From Clostridia bacterium (GTDB lineage: Bacteria > Bacillota > Clostridia > Oscillospirales > Acutalibacteraceae), in contig JAFWYB010000052.1 of the NCBI GenBank assembly GCA_017517865.1, forward strand, positions 1-64,000: DNA of 64,000 bases, written 5' to 3'. Positions within the stretch are counted from its first letter, which is position 1; the number at the start of each line of letters is the position of its first letter. The position numbers were made by a program, and so were the translations under genes. Below are positions 35,062 through 42,478 of this stretch, in pieces. A model generated the notes under the pieces. That model searched no databases, was not told where the DNA came from, and was given only the letters and a program-made list of their open reading frames with translations.

Positions 35062-36426
35062 ATGATTAACTCTTTATCCCACTCACTTCAGCGAAAAGCT
35101 GTCGGAGCTCTTGTTGATATGGCAATGAGCAAAATAGGTGGAAACCGTGAAGAGGCTCTTCTTAAAACGGTGGATATGGCAGAGCAGTTCTGGAACGGTG
35201 ATTACCCGAAAGAAAAGTTTGATAATGTCAGAGCAGAAATTAATAAGCCTGACAGCAAATGGATGAATATTGTCAATTATCTTCTGGATGAAATCAATCC
35301 GAATGTAGCAAAGACAACCATTCTCAACCTCGGATATGAAGCGTTTCTGAGAGGCACGAAAACCATAAGGAAGAACAGAGAAATTCACGGCTGCAACATT
35401 CCATGGCTTATTCTGTTTGACCCCACTTCCGCTTGCAATATGCAGTGTGCCGGCTGCTGGGCAGGTACATACGGAAACAAGCATAATTTAAGCTTTGAGG
35501 ATATGGATAAAATCGTTACCGAGGGTAAGGAGCTCGGCACATATCTCTACCTTCTTACAGGCGGTGAGCCTTTGGTGAGAAAGGACGACATTCTCCGCCT
35601 CGCCGAAAAGCACAACGATGTTCAGTTTGCCGTTTTCACTAACTCGACACTAATTGATGAGGATTTTTGCAAAAGAGTTACCGCGGTCGGAAACATAGCT
35701 TTCCTTATTTCTATCGAAGGCTCACACGATACTAACGATGCAAGAAGAGGCTTCGGTCACTATAATGTAGTTATGAGTGCTATGGAGCTTATGAAAAAGC
35801 ACGGCATTATTTTCGGCACATCAATCTGCTACACAAGAGAAAATGTTGAGGCAGTTACAAGTGACAACTTTTTAAGGATGCTTTCAAAAATGGGAGCAAA
35901 ATTCGGCTTTTACTTCCACTATATGCCCGTCGGTAACAAAGCAGTTCCCGAGCTTATGCCCACAGCCGAGCAGAGAAAATATATGATTGAACGCATAAGA
36001 TACATAAGAAGCAAGGACTGTGACATTCCCTTCTTCCCCATGGACTTCCAGAATGACGGCGAATTTACCGGTGGCTGTATTGCAGGCGGCAGAAACTACT
36101 TTCATATAAATTCAGCAGGTGATGCAGAGCCTTGTGTATTTATCCACTATTCTGATTCAAACATCCATAATTCTTCGATTCTTGAGATACTGAAAAGCCC
36201 CTTGTTTATGGCATATCGCAAAAATCAACCCTTTAACAGCAATCATCTCAGACCTTGCCCTATGCTTGAAAATCCCGAACGCTTAGAAAAGATAATCGCT
36301 GAAACAGGCGCAGGAAGCACAGATTTGGAGTCACCGGAAGCAGTCGAACACCTGTGCGGTAAGTGTAAGGCTTATGCAGAAAAGTGGACTCCTTACGCTG
36401 AAGAAATATGGGATGAAACCCACTGA
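35062..36426 (+). CDS. Radical SAM/SPASM-like enzyme linked to phospholipid synthesis
   Basis: 454 residues. A helical N-terminal extension (about 1-110) precedes the AdoMet [4Fe-4S] motif C125-x3-C129-x2-C132 (ACNMQCAGCW) and LTGGEPLVR. The C-terminal part has conserved cysteines (GGCIAGG, EPCVFIH, RPCPM, HLCGKC) typical of SPASM/twitch auxiliary clusters. The product is unknown. The gene is directly followed by a PgsA-like enzyme and sits in a lipid regulon, so a lipid, rather than a peptide, may be the substrate (inference); no precursor peptide is seen nearby. AAAGGA site before the ATG. Confidence 0.8.
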   Translation: MINSLSHSLQRKAVGALVDMAMSKIGGNREEALLKTVDMAEQFWNGDYPKEKFDNVRAEINKPDSKWMNIVNYLLDEINPNVAKTTILNLGYEAFLRGTKTIRKNREIHGCNIPWLILFDPTSACNMQCAGCWAGTYGNKHNLSFEDMDKIVTEGKELGTYLYLLTGGEPLVRKDDILRLAEKHNDVQFAVFTNSTLIDEDFCKRVTAVGNIAFLISIEGSHDTNDARRGFGHYNVVMSAMELMKKHGIIFGTSICYTRENVEAVTSDNFLRMLSKMGAKFGFYFHYMPVGNKAVPELMPTAEQRKYMIERIRYIRSKDCDIPFFPMDFQNDGEFTGGCIAGGRNYFHINSAGDAEPCVFIHYSDSNIHNSSILEILKSPLFMAYRKNQPFNSNHLRPCPMLENPERLEKIIAETGAGSTDLESPEAVEHLCGKCKAYAEKWTPYAEEIWDETH

Positions 36427-36453
36427 AAATAAATAATAAAAGAGGAAAAAGCA

Positions 36454-37098
36454 ATGAAAGAAAAACTGTCATTTTATTTTAAAAACTGGAAAACCGTACC
36501 TAATCTTATATCCTTTATAAGAATACTGCTCATTCCTGTTTTTGCTGTTTTGTTTTATAACGGTCAGACTATTGCTGCAGCTGTTATTCTTGCTTTGTCG
36601 GGTCTGTCTGACCTTGTTGACGGCAAGATAGCAAGAAAGTATAATCAGGTCAGTGAGCTCGGCAAAATTCTCGATCCCGTCGCCGATAAGCTTACGGTCT
36701 TTGCAATAGCAATAATACTTTATCTCAAATTCAGTAAGGCTCTGAATCCGACACTGAATGCATTTTCATGGGTGTTTCTCCTTTTCATAATCAAGGATTT
36801 TGTAATGATATTCTTTGCCTTCATTATGATTCTTCTCGGTCTTCGTCCCTGTGCTGCAGAAATTTTCGGCAAGGTTGCAACAACGGCATTTTATGTTGTA
36901 ATGGTTATAATTATGGCAATCGGTCCCGAGGTAGGAGCTTTTAGAAATTTCTTCTGCTTACCCGACAGTGTGATGATGGTTCTTGTTTCAATAGCCGCTA
37001 TACTGACTTTCGTTGCATTTTTCAGTTATCTGCCTGATGTTTTCAGACAGTTCGGCTCTCTTAAAAAGAAAAAAGCAGGAGGAGAACACAATGACTAA
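36454..37098 (+). CDS. CDP-alcohol phosphatidyltransferase (PgsA-like), element-borne
   Basis: 214 residues, about five helices, with the complete CDP-alcohol signature D-x2-D-G-x2-A-R-x8-G-x3-D-x3-D (DLVDGKIARKYNQVSELG then KILDPVAD). It joins a CDP-lipid (made by CdsA) to an alcohol; similarity is to glycerol-3-phosphate phosphatidyltransferases, but the acceptor cannot be proven from sequence. It starts 27 bases after the radical SAM gene and overlaps the DUF308 gene by 8 bases. Confidence 0.88.
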   Translation: MKEKLSFYFKNWKTVPNLISFIRILLIPVFAVLFYNGQTIAAAVILALSGLSDLVDGKIARKYNQVSELGKILDPVADKLTVFAIAIILYLKFSKALNPTLNAFSWVFLLFIIKDFVMIFFAFIMILLGLRPCAAEIFGKVATTAFYVVMVIIMAIGPEVGAFRNFFCLPDSVMMVLVSIAAILTFVAFFSYLPDVFRQFGSLKKKKAGGEHND

Positions 37099-37669
37099 TA
37101 TAAAAGCCACAAAAAACAGCACCCTTATGAGTGCCGTAGAGTTTATTATAGGTATTATCCTTTTATTCAGACCCGAAGGCTTTACATCAGTTATTATTGT
37201 TTCTTTGGGAGTTGTTTTAATCGTACTCGGAGCAATGAGCACAGTGAATTATTTCCGTACCGAAAAGAGTGAAGCGATGAAGACTAACCTGCTGTCAAAA
37301 GGCTTGCTTTGTCTTATCGGTGGTATATTCTTTGCTTTCAACTCAAAGTGGTTCATAAAGACATTTCCGATTTCAACAGTCCTGTACGGAGTGTTTATGC
37401 TCCTTTTAGGAGTTGTTAAATTCCAGAACACAATCGATTTCTTCAGATTTAAAGTGAAGTACTGGTACATAAATCTTATCGGCGCTGTTCTGACTCTTTT
37501 CTCTTCGGTTATGATTATCACAAACCCGTTTACTTCGACGGAGTTCGTTTGGAAATATATCGCGATAGCTCTGCTCGTTGAGGCTGCACTTGATATACTG
37601 TCATATCTTTTGTCAAACAAGGAGACTGACACACCTGTAAATGCCGATACGGTAATTACAACAGAATAA
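37091..37669 (+). CDS. DUF308 (HdeD-like) membrane protein
   Basis: 192 residues with about six helices in pairs, as in DUF308 proteins such as HdeD: EFIIGIILLFRPEGFTSVIIVSLGVVLIVLGAM and the repeat-like SVMIITNPFTS. HdeD is linked to acid resistance in E. coli; the role in Firmicutes is unknown. The AGGAG site lies inside the end of the pgsA-like gene, indicating translational coupling. Third and last gene of the radical-SAM unit; a terminator follows. Confidence 0.82.
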   Translation: MTNIKATKNSTLMSAVEFIIGIILLFRPEGFTSVIIVSLGVVLIVLGAMSTVNYFRTEKSEAMKTNLLSKGLLCLIGGIFFAFNSKWFIKTFPISTVLYGVFMLLLGVVKFQNTIDFFRFKVKYWYINLIGAVLTLFSSVMIITNPFTSTEFVWKYIAIALLVEAALDILSYLLSNKETDTPVNADTVITTE

Positions 37670-37675
37670 TAAATC

Positions 37676-37713
37676 AGAAGTGCATCGGTTTATCCTTTGC
37701 ACTTCTTTAATTT
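37676..37713 (+). terminator. Terminator after DUF308 gene
   Basis: Stem AGAAGTGCA/TGCACTTCT with a 13-base loop, then a T-rich run. Confidence 0.75.
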
Positions 37714-37768
37714 TATGACATAGTATGTTATAATAACAAAAACGTTGTTCCTGATCGGAGATGTAGAA

Positions 37769-38599
37769 ATGCTGCTTTTTGAACAGACAAAAACTTGTTC
37801 TTATCGTGACCCTGCCGCATACATAGAAAACGGTACAATATATCTGTTTTTCACATTAGTTGAAAACACGCCTGAAAGACAGTATTTTTATGTGGCTGTG
37901 AGCCGTAGTACTGACTTTATAAATTGGAGCAAGTTTGAGATACTCACGGAAAAGGATAATCTTAAAAACTATTCGTCGCCCGGAAATGTTATTAAATTTA
38001 ATAACGACTATTATCTTTGTCTGCAAACCTATCCGAGAAAAGACGGGCAGATTTACGGCAATGAAAACTCAAGAATATTCACGATAAAAAGCAAAGACCT
38101 AATACACTGGGATGAACCTATTTTGCTTAAGGTTAAAGGCAATATTCCTGAAAGAGATATGGGACGAATGATAGATCCTTATCTTCTTGATGACGGTGAT
38201 AAGTTTATCTGCTTTTTTAAGCAGAACGGAGTTTCTTACAGTACATCAAAAGATTTAGCAAATTGGCAGTTTCAAGGATTTACTGAATGCGGTGAGAATG
38301 TCTGTGTTATAAAAGAAAATGACGAATATCTAATCTTTAATTCTCCCGACAACGGCATAAACATTATGGCTACCAAGGATTTTAAAACATTCACTGATGT
38401 CCGGACTTTGTATCTTAACCAGGAAAACAAGCCTTGGGCGAAGGATAGAATTACTGCAGGTTTTGTTATTGATACAAGCAGTATTTCACCGTATAAATAC
38501 GCTATGTTTTATCACGGCGATAACGAGGATGCTTATCTCTTTGGTGCATCTCTTGCGGTGGCTTTCAGTGATGATTTGATAAATTGGAGCGAAGAATAA
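37769..38599 (+). CDS. GH43/GH32-like five-bladed propeller protein
   Basis: 276 residues. Repeated blade motifs: TCSYRDPAAYIENGTIYLFF (Asp-Pro as in GH43 nucleophile region), STDFINWSKFEIL, SKDLIHWDEPILL, MIDPYLLDDGDKFICFF, SKDLANWQFQGF and AFSDDLINWSEE. The shape is that of family 43/32 or 130-type glycosidases; there is no signal peptide, so it is cytoplasmic. Substrate unknown. ATG 37769 with GGAG 8 bases before. It is inside the element but outside the TTGA-repeat regulon, with its own -10 near 37731. Confidence 0.7.
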   Translation: MLLFEQTKTCSYRDPAAYIENGTIYLFFTLVENTPERQYFYVAVSRSTDFINWSKFEILTEKDNLKNYSSPGNVIKFNNDYYLCLQTYPRKDGQIYGNENSRIFTIKSKDLIHWDEPILLKVKGNIPERDMGRMIDPYLLDDGDKFICFFKQNGVSYSTSKDLANWQFQGFTECGENVCVIKENDEYLIFNSPDNGINIMATKDFKTFTDVRTLYLNQENKPWAKDRITAGFVIDTSSISPYKYAMFYHGDNEDAYLFGASLAVAFSDDLINWSEE

Positions 38600-38633
38600 G
38601 TACCGTCTTTAAGGCAATACTTGTCCTGTTCAA

Positions 38634-38999
38634 TCATACATATATTATTTCCGCACAAACTATTTCTCTCGCTCGTTGCTGAATATTACCCATTCTCTTC
38701 ACCCATTCAAGTTGGTCTTGTTCTTTCAACTCTTCTGTAACATCTTCACTTTGTTTCATCTGTTCAACAAGAGCATCAAACATATCTCGTGCCTGATTTT
38801 CTATTTCGGCACAGTGCTGATAAAGTTTGCCTTGCATAAGCAGTGTGCTAAATAGCACTTTCTTGTGCTTTTCAAGATAGGTCTTGTGTAACATTCCCCA
38901 TTTGCCTAGGGTGATGTTTGCTTCTTCAGGTGGGATAATAAGGTTGGGGATGAGATAATCACCAACACGGCGGTAACAGATAGAATTTTTGTTTGACAT
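38634..38999 (-). CDS. tnpV: TnpV family transposon protein
   Basis: 121 residues of the TnpV family found in Tn4451-like mobilizable elements (YRRVGDYLIPNL, LGKWGMLHKTYLEKHKKVLFSTLLMQGKLYQHCAEIE). All-helical; function unknown but always element-borne, so it marks the right part of the element. A GGAGG ribosome site lies just upstream of the ATG. Confidence 0.88.
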   Translation of the reverse strand: MSNKNSICYRRVGDYLIPNLIIPPEEANITLGKWGMLHKTYLEKHKKVLFSTLLMQGKLYQHCAEIENQARDMFDALVEQMKQSEDVTEELKEQDQLEWVKRMGNIQQRAREIVCAEIIYV

Positions 39000-39071
39000 A
39001 ATAAATACCTCCTGTTATTTGGTAGCTTTATCCTACCGCATAACGGGAGGTTAGTCGAATGTGTGGATAAT

Positions 39072-39118
39072 AAAACAAAAAAAAGAATAACCAAGAAAGA
39101 ACCTACTCTCTCTTGGTT
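39072..39118 (-). terminator. Terminator between proC and tnpV
   Basis: AACCAAGA (39089-39096) pairs with TCTTGGTT (39111-39118). Read on the minus strand, the stem runs into a long T tract. It would stop transcripts coming from proC into the element. Confidence 0.65.
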
Positions 39119-39165
39119 ACTTCTTTTCCTTCTGCAATGCACGGTATCTAATTACTGTTTATATA

Positions 39166-39211
39166 AACTGTCCTTAGCAATCCCATACATCTGCCTGTCG
39201 TTTTTTTGTTA
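39166..39211 (-). repeat. Right imperfect terminal inverted repeat of the element
   Basis: AACTGTCCT (39166-39174), 19 bases, CCTGTCG (39194-39200), then seven T and GTT: the inverted counterpart of 14975-15018. The last bases overlap the proC stop codon. Confidence 0.7.
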
Positions 39212-40003
39212 CATTGTTTTATCCTTGTTGTAGCTTGCCTCAACGGCATTTATTATGCTTGACTCAAAGCCGTCCTTCTGCAGTGAAGCCACGCCCTCAA
39301 TGGTTGTGCCGCCGGGTGAGCAGACCGCATCAACCAGGCTCCACGGGTGCTCGTCGCTTTCAAGAATCATCTTTGCACTGCCGAGCACCGCCTGAGCCGC
39401 AACCTCAAGGGCCGCACTCTTTGTCATACCGTTTTTGACTGCGCCTCTTGCGAGTGAGTCAATAAACATATATACAAAAGCGGGGGAACAACCTCCGATT
39501 GCACTGTATATTGAAAAAAGCTTTTCTTCTATTTCAATACCCTTGCCGAAGGCACCGCAAAAGCCCTTAATAAATTCTCTGTCCTCATCGGTAACCCTTT
39601 CGTTGCCGCAGTAAGCTGAAATTGCCGCGCATACCTTTGCGTTTATGTTCGGCATAATGCGTACCGTCCTTGGTGCATAGGGGAGAAGAGCAGAAATCTC
39701 TGAGGTGGATTTACCTGCCGCTATTGAAATAATGAGCGGATCACTTTTACTGAGATCATAGCGCAGTCTTCCGAGAATCGAGAGTAAATCGTTGGGCTTA
39801 ACCGCAAACACAACAGTGCTGCAGCCTTCAATGAGTTCTCTTTCATTTGCAAAGCAGCGGATTCCCTTTTCCTTCGCAAAGGTCTCGGCCTTTTCTGTGA
39901 GAATATCGTAAACGCCTATGCTTGCATTATCAAGAAAGCCCGATGAAAGAATGCCGTTTATTATGGCTGATGCCATATTGCCGCAACCTATAAAGCCGAC
40001 CAT
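39209..40003 (-). CDS. proC: Pyrroline-5-carboxylate reductase
   Basis: 264 residues, normal ProC length. N-terminal Rossmann NADPH site MVGFIGCGNMASAIINGIL, central VFAVKPNDL, RIMPNINA, and the C-terminal family signature spanning AVLGSAKMI and SPGGTTIEGV. Last step of proline synthesis. It reads on the minus strand, with mscL only 2 bases upstream, so they are co-transcribed. The mobile element ends exactly at its stop codon, leaving the protein intact. Confidence 0.95.
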   Translation of the reverse strand: MVGFIGCGNMASAIINGILSSGFLDNASIGVYDILTEKAETFAKEKGIRCFANERELIEGCSTVVFAVKPNDLLSILGRLRYDLSKSDPLIISIAAGKSTSEISALLPYAPRTVRIMPNINAKVCAAISAYCGNERVTDEDREFIKGFCGAFGKGIEIEEKLFSIYSAIGGCSPAFVYMFIDSLARGAVKNGMTKSAALEVAAQAVLGSAKMILESDEHPWSLVDAVCSPGGTTIEGVASLQKDGFESSIINAVEASYNKDKTM

Positions 40004-40005
40004 TA

Positions 40006-40500
40006 TTATTCCTCCTCAGCAGCTTCCTCGGGAATGTCAGAGGTACAGTGGGGGCACTTAACGGCTTCAATGCTGATTTCACTTTTACAGAAGGGACAAA
40101 CCTTTGTTGTGGGCTCTTCTGCGGGAGCCTCTTCTTCCTTCTTTTTGCCCAGGTCCATAAGCTTGTTGATAGCCTTTACAAGGCAGAAGATAACGATGGC
40201 CATAATGAAGAAGTTGATAATTGCAGTGATGAATGAGCCGTAGTTGAGCGTTGCAATGCCGAGCTCCTTAGCCTGTTCAACTGTTGCAACCGTCTGACCC
40301 TCGGGTACCTTTGAAAGAAGAATGAACTTGTCTGCAAAGTTGATGCCCTTTGTGGCAAGTGATATAACGGGTGAAACCACGTCGTTTACAAGTGAGTTAA
40401 CTATAGCCTGAAAAGCACCGCCTATAATAACGCCGACAGCAAGATTCATAACGTTGCCTCTCATGACAAAGGTTTTGAATTCTTCAACAAATTTTTTCAT
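40006..40500 (-). CDS. mscL: Large-conductance mechanosensitive channel with zinc-ribbon tail
   Basis: 164 residues. The MscL core (about 1-122) has FKTFVMRGNVMNLAVGVIIGGAF (TM1) and FITAIINFFIMAIVIFCLVKAIN (TM2). A Glu-rich linker leads to a Cys4 zinc ribbon (CPFCKSEISIEAVKCPHC, about 136-153) that E. coli MscL lacks. It releases solutes on osmotic down-shock; the cytoplasmic ribbon could modulate gating or bind a partner (inference). GGAGG precedes the ATG. Confidence 0.93.
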   Translation of the reverse strand: MKKFVEEFKTFVMRGNVMNLAVGVIIGGAFQAIVNSLVNDVVSPVISLATKGINFADKFILLSKVPEGQTVATVEQAKELGIATLNYGSFITAIINFFIMAIVIFCLVKAINKLMDLGKKKEEEAPAEEPTTKVCPFCKSEISIEAVKCPHCTSDIPEEAAEEE

Positions 40501-40571
40501 TTTAAATTCCTCCGTTTAAGAAAAATACTGTAATTTTCAGTTTATCACACTTTTTAAGAAAAATAAAGGGG

Positions 40572-41444
40572 TTAAAGGCCGCTAAAATCAAAATCCGGAA
40601 TAAATTTTTCGTCGGATGAGTCGGGATCCTGCATAAAAAGATTGCGGAAACCCATATTTTCCGCCGCAAGGAGCACTTTTTCATATTCACGCGGCGTAAT
40701 TTTTCTTTGCAGCTCCTTATACTGCTCAGCTTTTCCGCAGGGCGTATACTGACTCATAAGGCTGACGGTTGTATCCTCACCGAGATTGTTTTTTATCCAG
40801 GAAAGAATGTCAATACTCTGGTTTGTGTTTTTCGGCAGAATCAGATGCCGTAGGATAAGACCCTTCTGCATTATGCCGTCGCTGTCGTATATATTTTCGG
40901 GGCACTGCTGCTTCATCTGAATAAGGGCTCTTGAGGCGTATGCAAAATAGTCGGGTGCGTTGCTGTATTTTTCTGCACGGTCCTCTCTTATATATTTAAG
41001 GTCGGGAAGATATATATCAACAAGACCGCTGAGAGACTTAAGCGTGCTTACCCTTTCATAGCCCGAGGAGTTATAGACAACGGGTACGGTGCTTTTATAC
41101 TGTGAAAGCACGTTTTTTAATCTTAATGCATAATGGGTAGGATTAACAAGGTTGATGTTATGTACTCCCGAAGCAATAAGCCCGTCAAAAATTTCCGTAA
41201 GTCGTCCGTCACTTATCTCTTTGCCTTTGCCGCCGTGACTTATTTCGTAATTCTGACAGTAAACACAGCCTAAATTACAGCCGGAAAAGAAAACAGTACC
41301 GCTGCCCTTTGTACCGCTTATCGGCGGCTCTTCCCAGAAATGCTTTGAGGCGCGGGCTACGGTAAAGCTTTCCGGCATGGAGCACATACCTTTTTGGCTG
41401 CTGCGCTCAACATCGCATTTTCTCGGGCAGATATTACATTTCAA
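40572..41444 (-). CDS. Radical SAM protein of the PflX (COG1313) group
   Basis: 290 residues. An N-terminal Cys-rich motif, CNICPRKCDVER...GMC, precedes the radical-SAM C-x3-C-x2-C in FSGCNLGCVYCQNYEIS. The family resembles pyruvate formate-lyase activases but its target is unassigned. I place the start at TTG 41444 because GGGAGGTG lies 8 bases upstream and the protein then begins right at the conserved CNICPRKC; an ATG at 41480 has no ribosome site. Divergent from coaX. Confidence 0.8.
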   Translation of the reverse strand: MKCNICPRKCDVERSSQKGMCSMPESFTVARASKHFWEEPPISGTKGSGTVFFSGCNLGCVYCQNYEISHGGKGKEISDGRLTEIFDGLIASGVHNINLVNPTHYALRLKNVLSQYKSTVPVVYNSSGYERVSTLKSLSGLVDIYLPDLKYIREDRAEKYSNAPDYFAYASRALIQMKQQCPENIYDSDGIMQKGLILRHLILPKNTNQSIDILSWIKNNLGEDTTVSLMSQYTPCGKAEQYKELQRKITPREYEKVLLAAENMGFRNLFMQDPDSSDEKFIPDFDFSGL

Positions 41445-41486
41445 TACCTTCACCTCCCTTGATTTTCTATATTTTACCATATTTGT

Positions 41487-41514
41487 TTGACTTTTGCTAC
41501 TGTTTTGCTATAAT
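41487..41514 (+). promoter_or_regulatory. Promoter of coaX
   Basis: TTGACT and TATAAT with a 16-base spacer, 31 bases before the coaX ATG. Confidence 0.75.
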
Positions 41515-41544
41515 ATAATTATCGCAACGAAAGGAGCTGATACA

Positions 41545-42321
41545 ATGCTTTTGGCTATTGATATGGGTAACACCAACATCACCCTGGGCGGATACGACGG
41601 TGAAAAGCTGATTTTTGTTTCAAGGCTCTACACGGCAAGAACAAAAAGCAGTGACGAATACGCAATAAATTTACTTGATATTTTCAACCTTTATAAGGTT
41701 GAGCCTTCAGGCTTTACGGGTGCAATACTCGCATCTGTTGTTCCTGAGCTTACAGATCATATTGTAAGAGCCGTAAAGTGCACCGTTGGTATTGAGCCGA
41801 TAATCGTAGGCGGAAGATATAACGGTAATCTTAAAATTGATATTCTCCCCGTTTCTCAGCTCGGTGCAGATCTTATTGCGGGCAGTATCGGTGCCATAAA
41901 AAAATACCCCTTGCCCTGTCTTGTTGCGGATTTAGGCACTGCGACGAAAATTCTTGCCATAGATAAAGACGGTACCTTCCGCGGCTGTACCATTTCGCCG
42001 GGCGTAAAAATCTCACTTGATGCTCTTGCTCAGGGCACTGCTCTTCTGCCTTCTGTAAGCTTTACCGCCCCCGAAAAGGCAATAGGTGAAAACACCACCG
42101 AATGTATGCAGAGCGGTATAGTTTTCGGCACGGCAGCTATGCTGGACGGACTTATAAAGAGAATAAAAAACGAGCTCGGGTATGAAAGTGTCACCGTTGT
42201 TGCAACCGGCGGCTACAGCCCTGCAATTATACCAAGCTGTGAAACTGAAATAATATACGATGAAAATCTTTTACTCGACGGTCTGAGAGAAATATATCTT
42301 GAAGCAGCAGAAAAGCAATAA
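41545..42321 (+). CDS. coaX: Type III pantothenate kinase
   Basis: 258 residues, the usual CoaX length. ASKHA-fold motifs: MLLAIDMGNTNITLGGYDG (phosphate 1), GADLIAGSIGA, CLVADLGTATKILAID (phosphate 2 / aspartate) and GCTISPGVKISLDALAQGTALLP. First step of coenzyme A synthesis. Type III enzymes need a monovalent cation and are not inhibited by CoA. ATG at 41545 with AAAGGAG; the upstream open frame crosses the promoter. Confidence 0.95.
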   Translation: MLLAIDMGNTNITLGGYDGEKLIFVSRLYTARTKSSDEYAINLLDIFNLYKVEPSGFTGAILASVVPELTDHIVRAVKCTVGIEPIIVGGRYNGNLKIDILPVSQLGADLIAGSIGAIKKYPLPCLVADLGTATKILAIDKDGTFRGCTISPGVKISLDALAQGTALLPSVSFTAPEKAIGENTTECMQSGIVFGTAAMLDGLIKRIKNELGYESVTVVATGGYSPAIIPSCETEIIYDENLLLDGLREIYLEAAEKQ

Positions 42322-42332
42322 TTTGTCTTCGT

Positions 42333-42359
42333 GGCGGGATGTTTTATCCCGCCTTTTTT
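42333..42359 (+). terminator. Terminator after coaX
   Basis: GGCGGGAT/ATCCCGCC stem, 4-base loop, six T residues. Confidence 0.92.
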
Positions 42360-42391
42360 CGGCAGACAGCAAATGAAGGTTAAAATAATGA

Positions 42392-42420
42392 TTGACTATT
42401 ACCTTAAACTGGTTTATAAT
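42392..42420 (+). promoter_or_regulatory. Promoter of the sulfatase operon
   Basis: TTGACT and TATAAT with a 17-base spacer, 59 bases before the gene. Confidence 0.72.
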
Positions 42421-42478
42421 CTTCTTTGTGTATAATAAAAATTCTGTCCCTGCGGGGGCATAAAACGGAGGACTTATT

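Larger units (their letters stand above)
14975..39211. mobile_element. Mobilizable integrated element (Tn4451-like, serine recombinase) with envelope-lipid cargo
   Basis: Boundaries are proposed from imperfect inverted repeats (14975-15018 and 39166-39211). Just inside the left end lies a large serine recombinase, just inside the right end a TnpV protein. Mobility genes are recombinase, a 90-residue protein, ParB, relaxase and a MobC-like gene; no type IV secretion genes are seen, so it would be mobilized in trans. The cargo between 20.7 and 37.7 kb is membrane-lipid and envelope genes under one shared operator. The right end coincides with the proC stop codon. The junction dinucleotide cannot be fixed without an empty site. 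Confidence 0.75.

Noticed and set aside
35062-36426. Ribosomally made peptide (sactipeptide-like) maturase
   Set aside because: No short precursor gene with a ribosome site is visible next to it, and its neighbours are lipid enzymes; not fully excluded.
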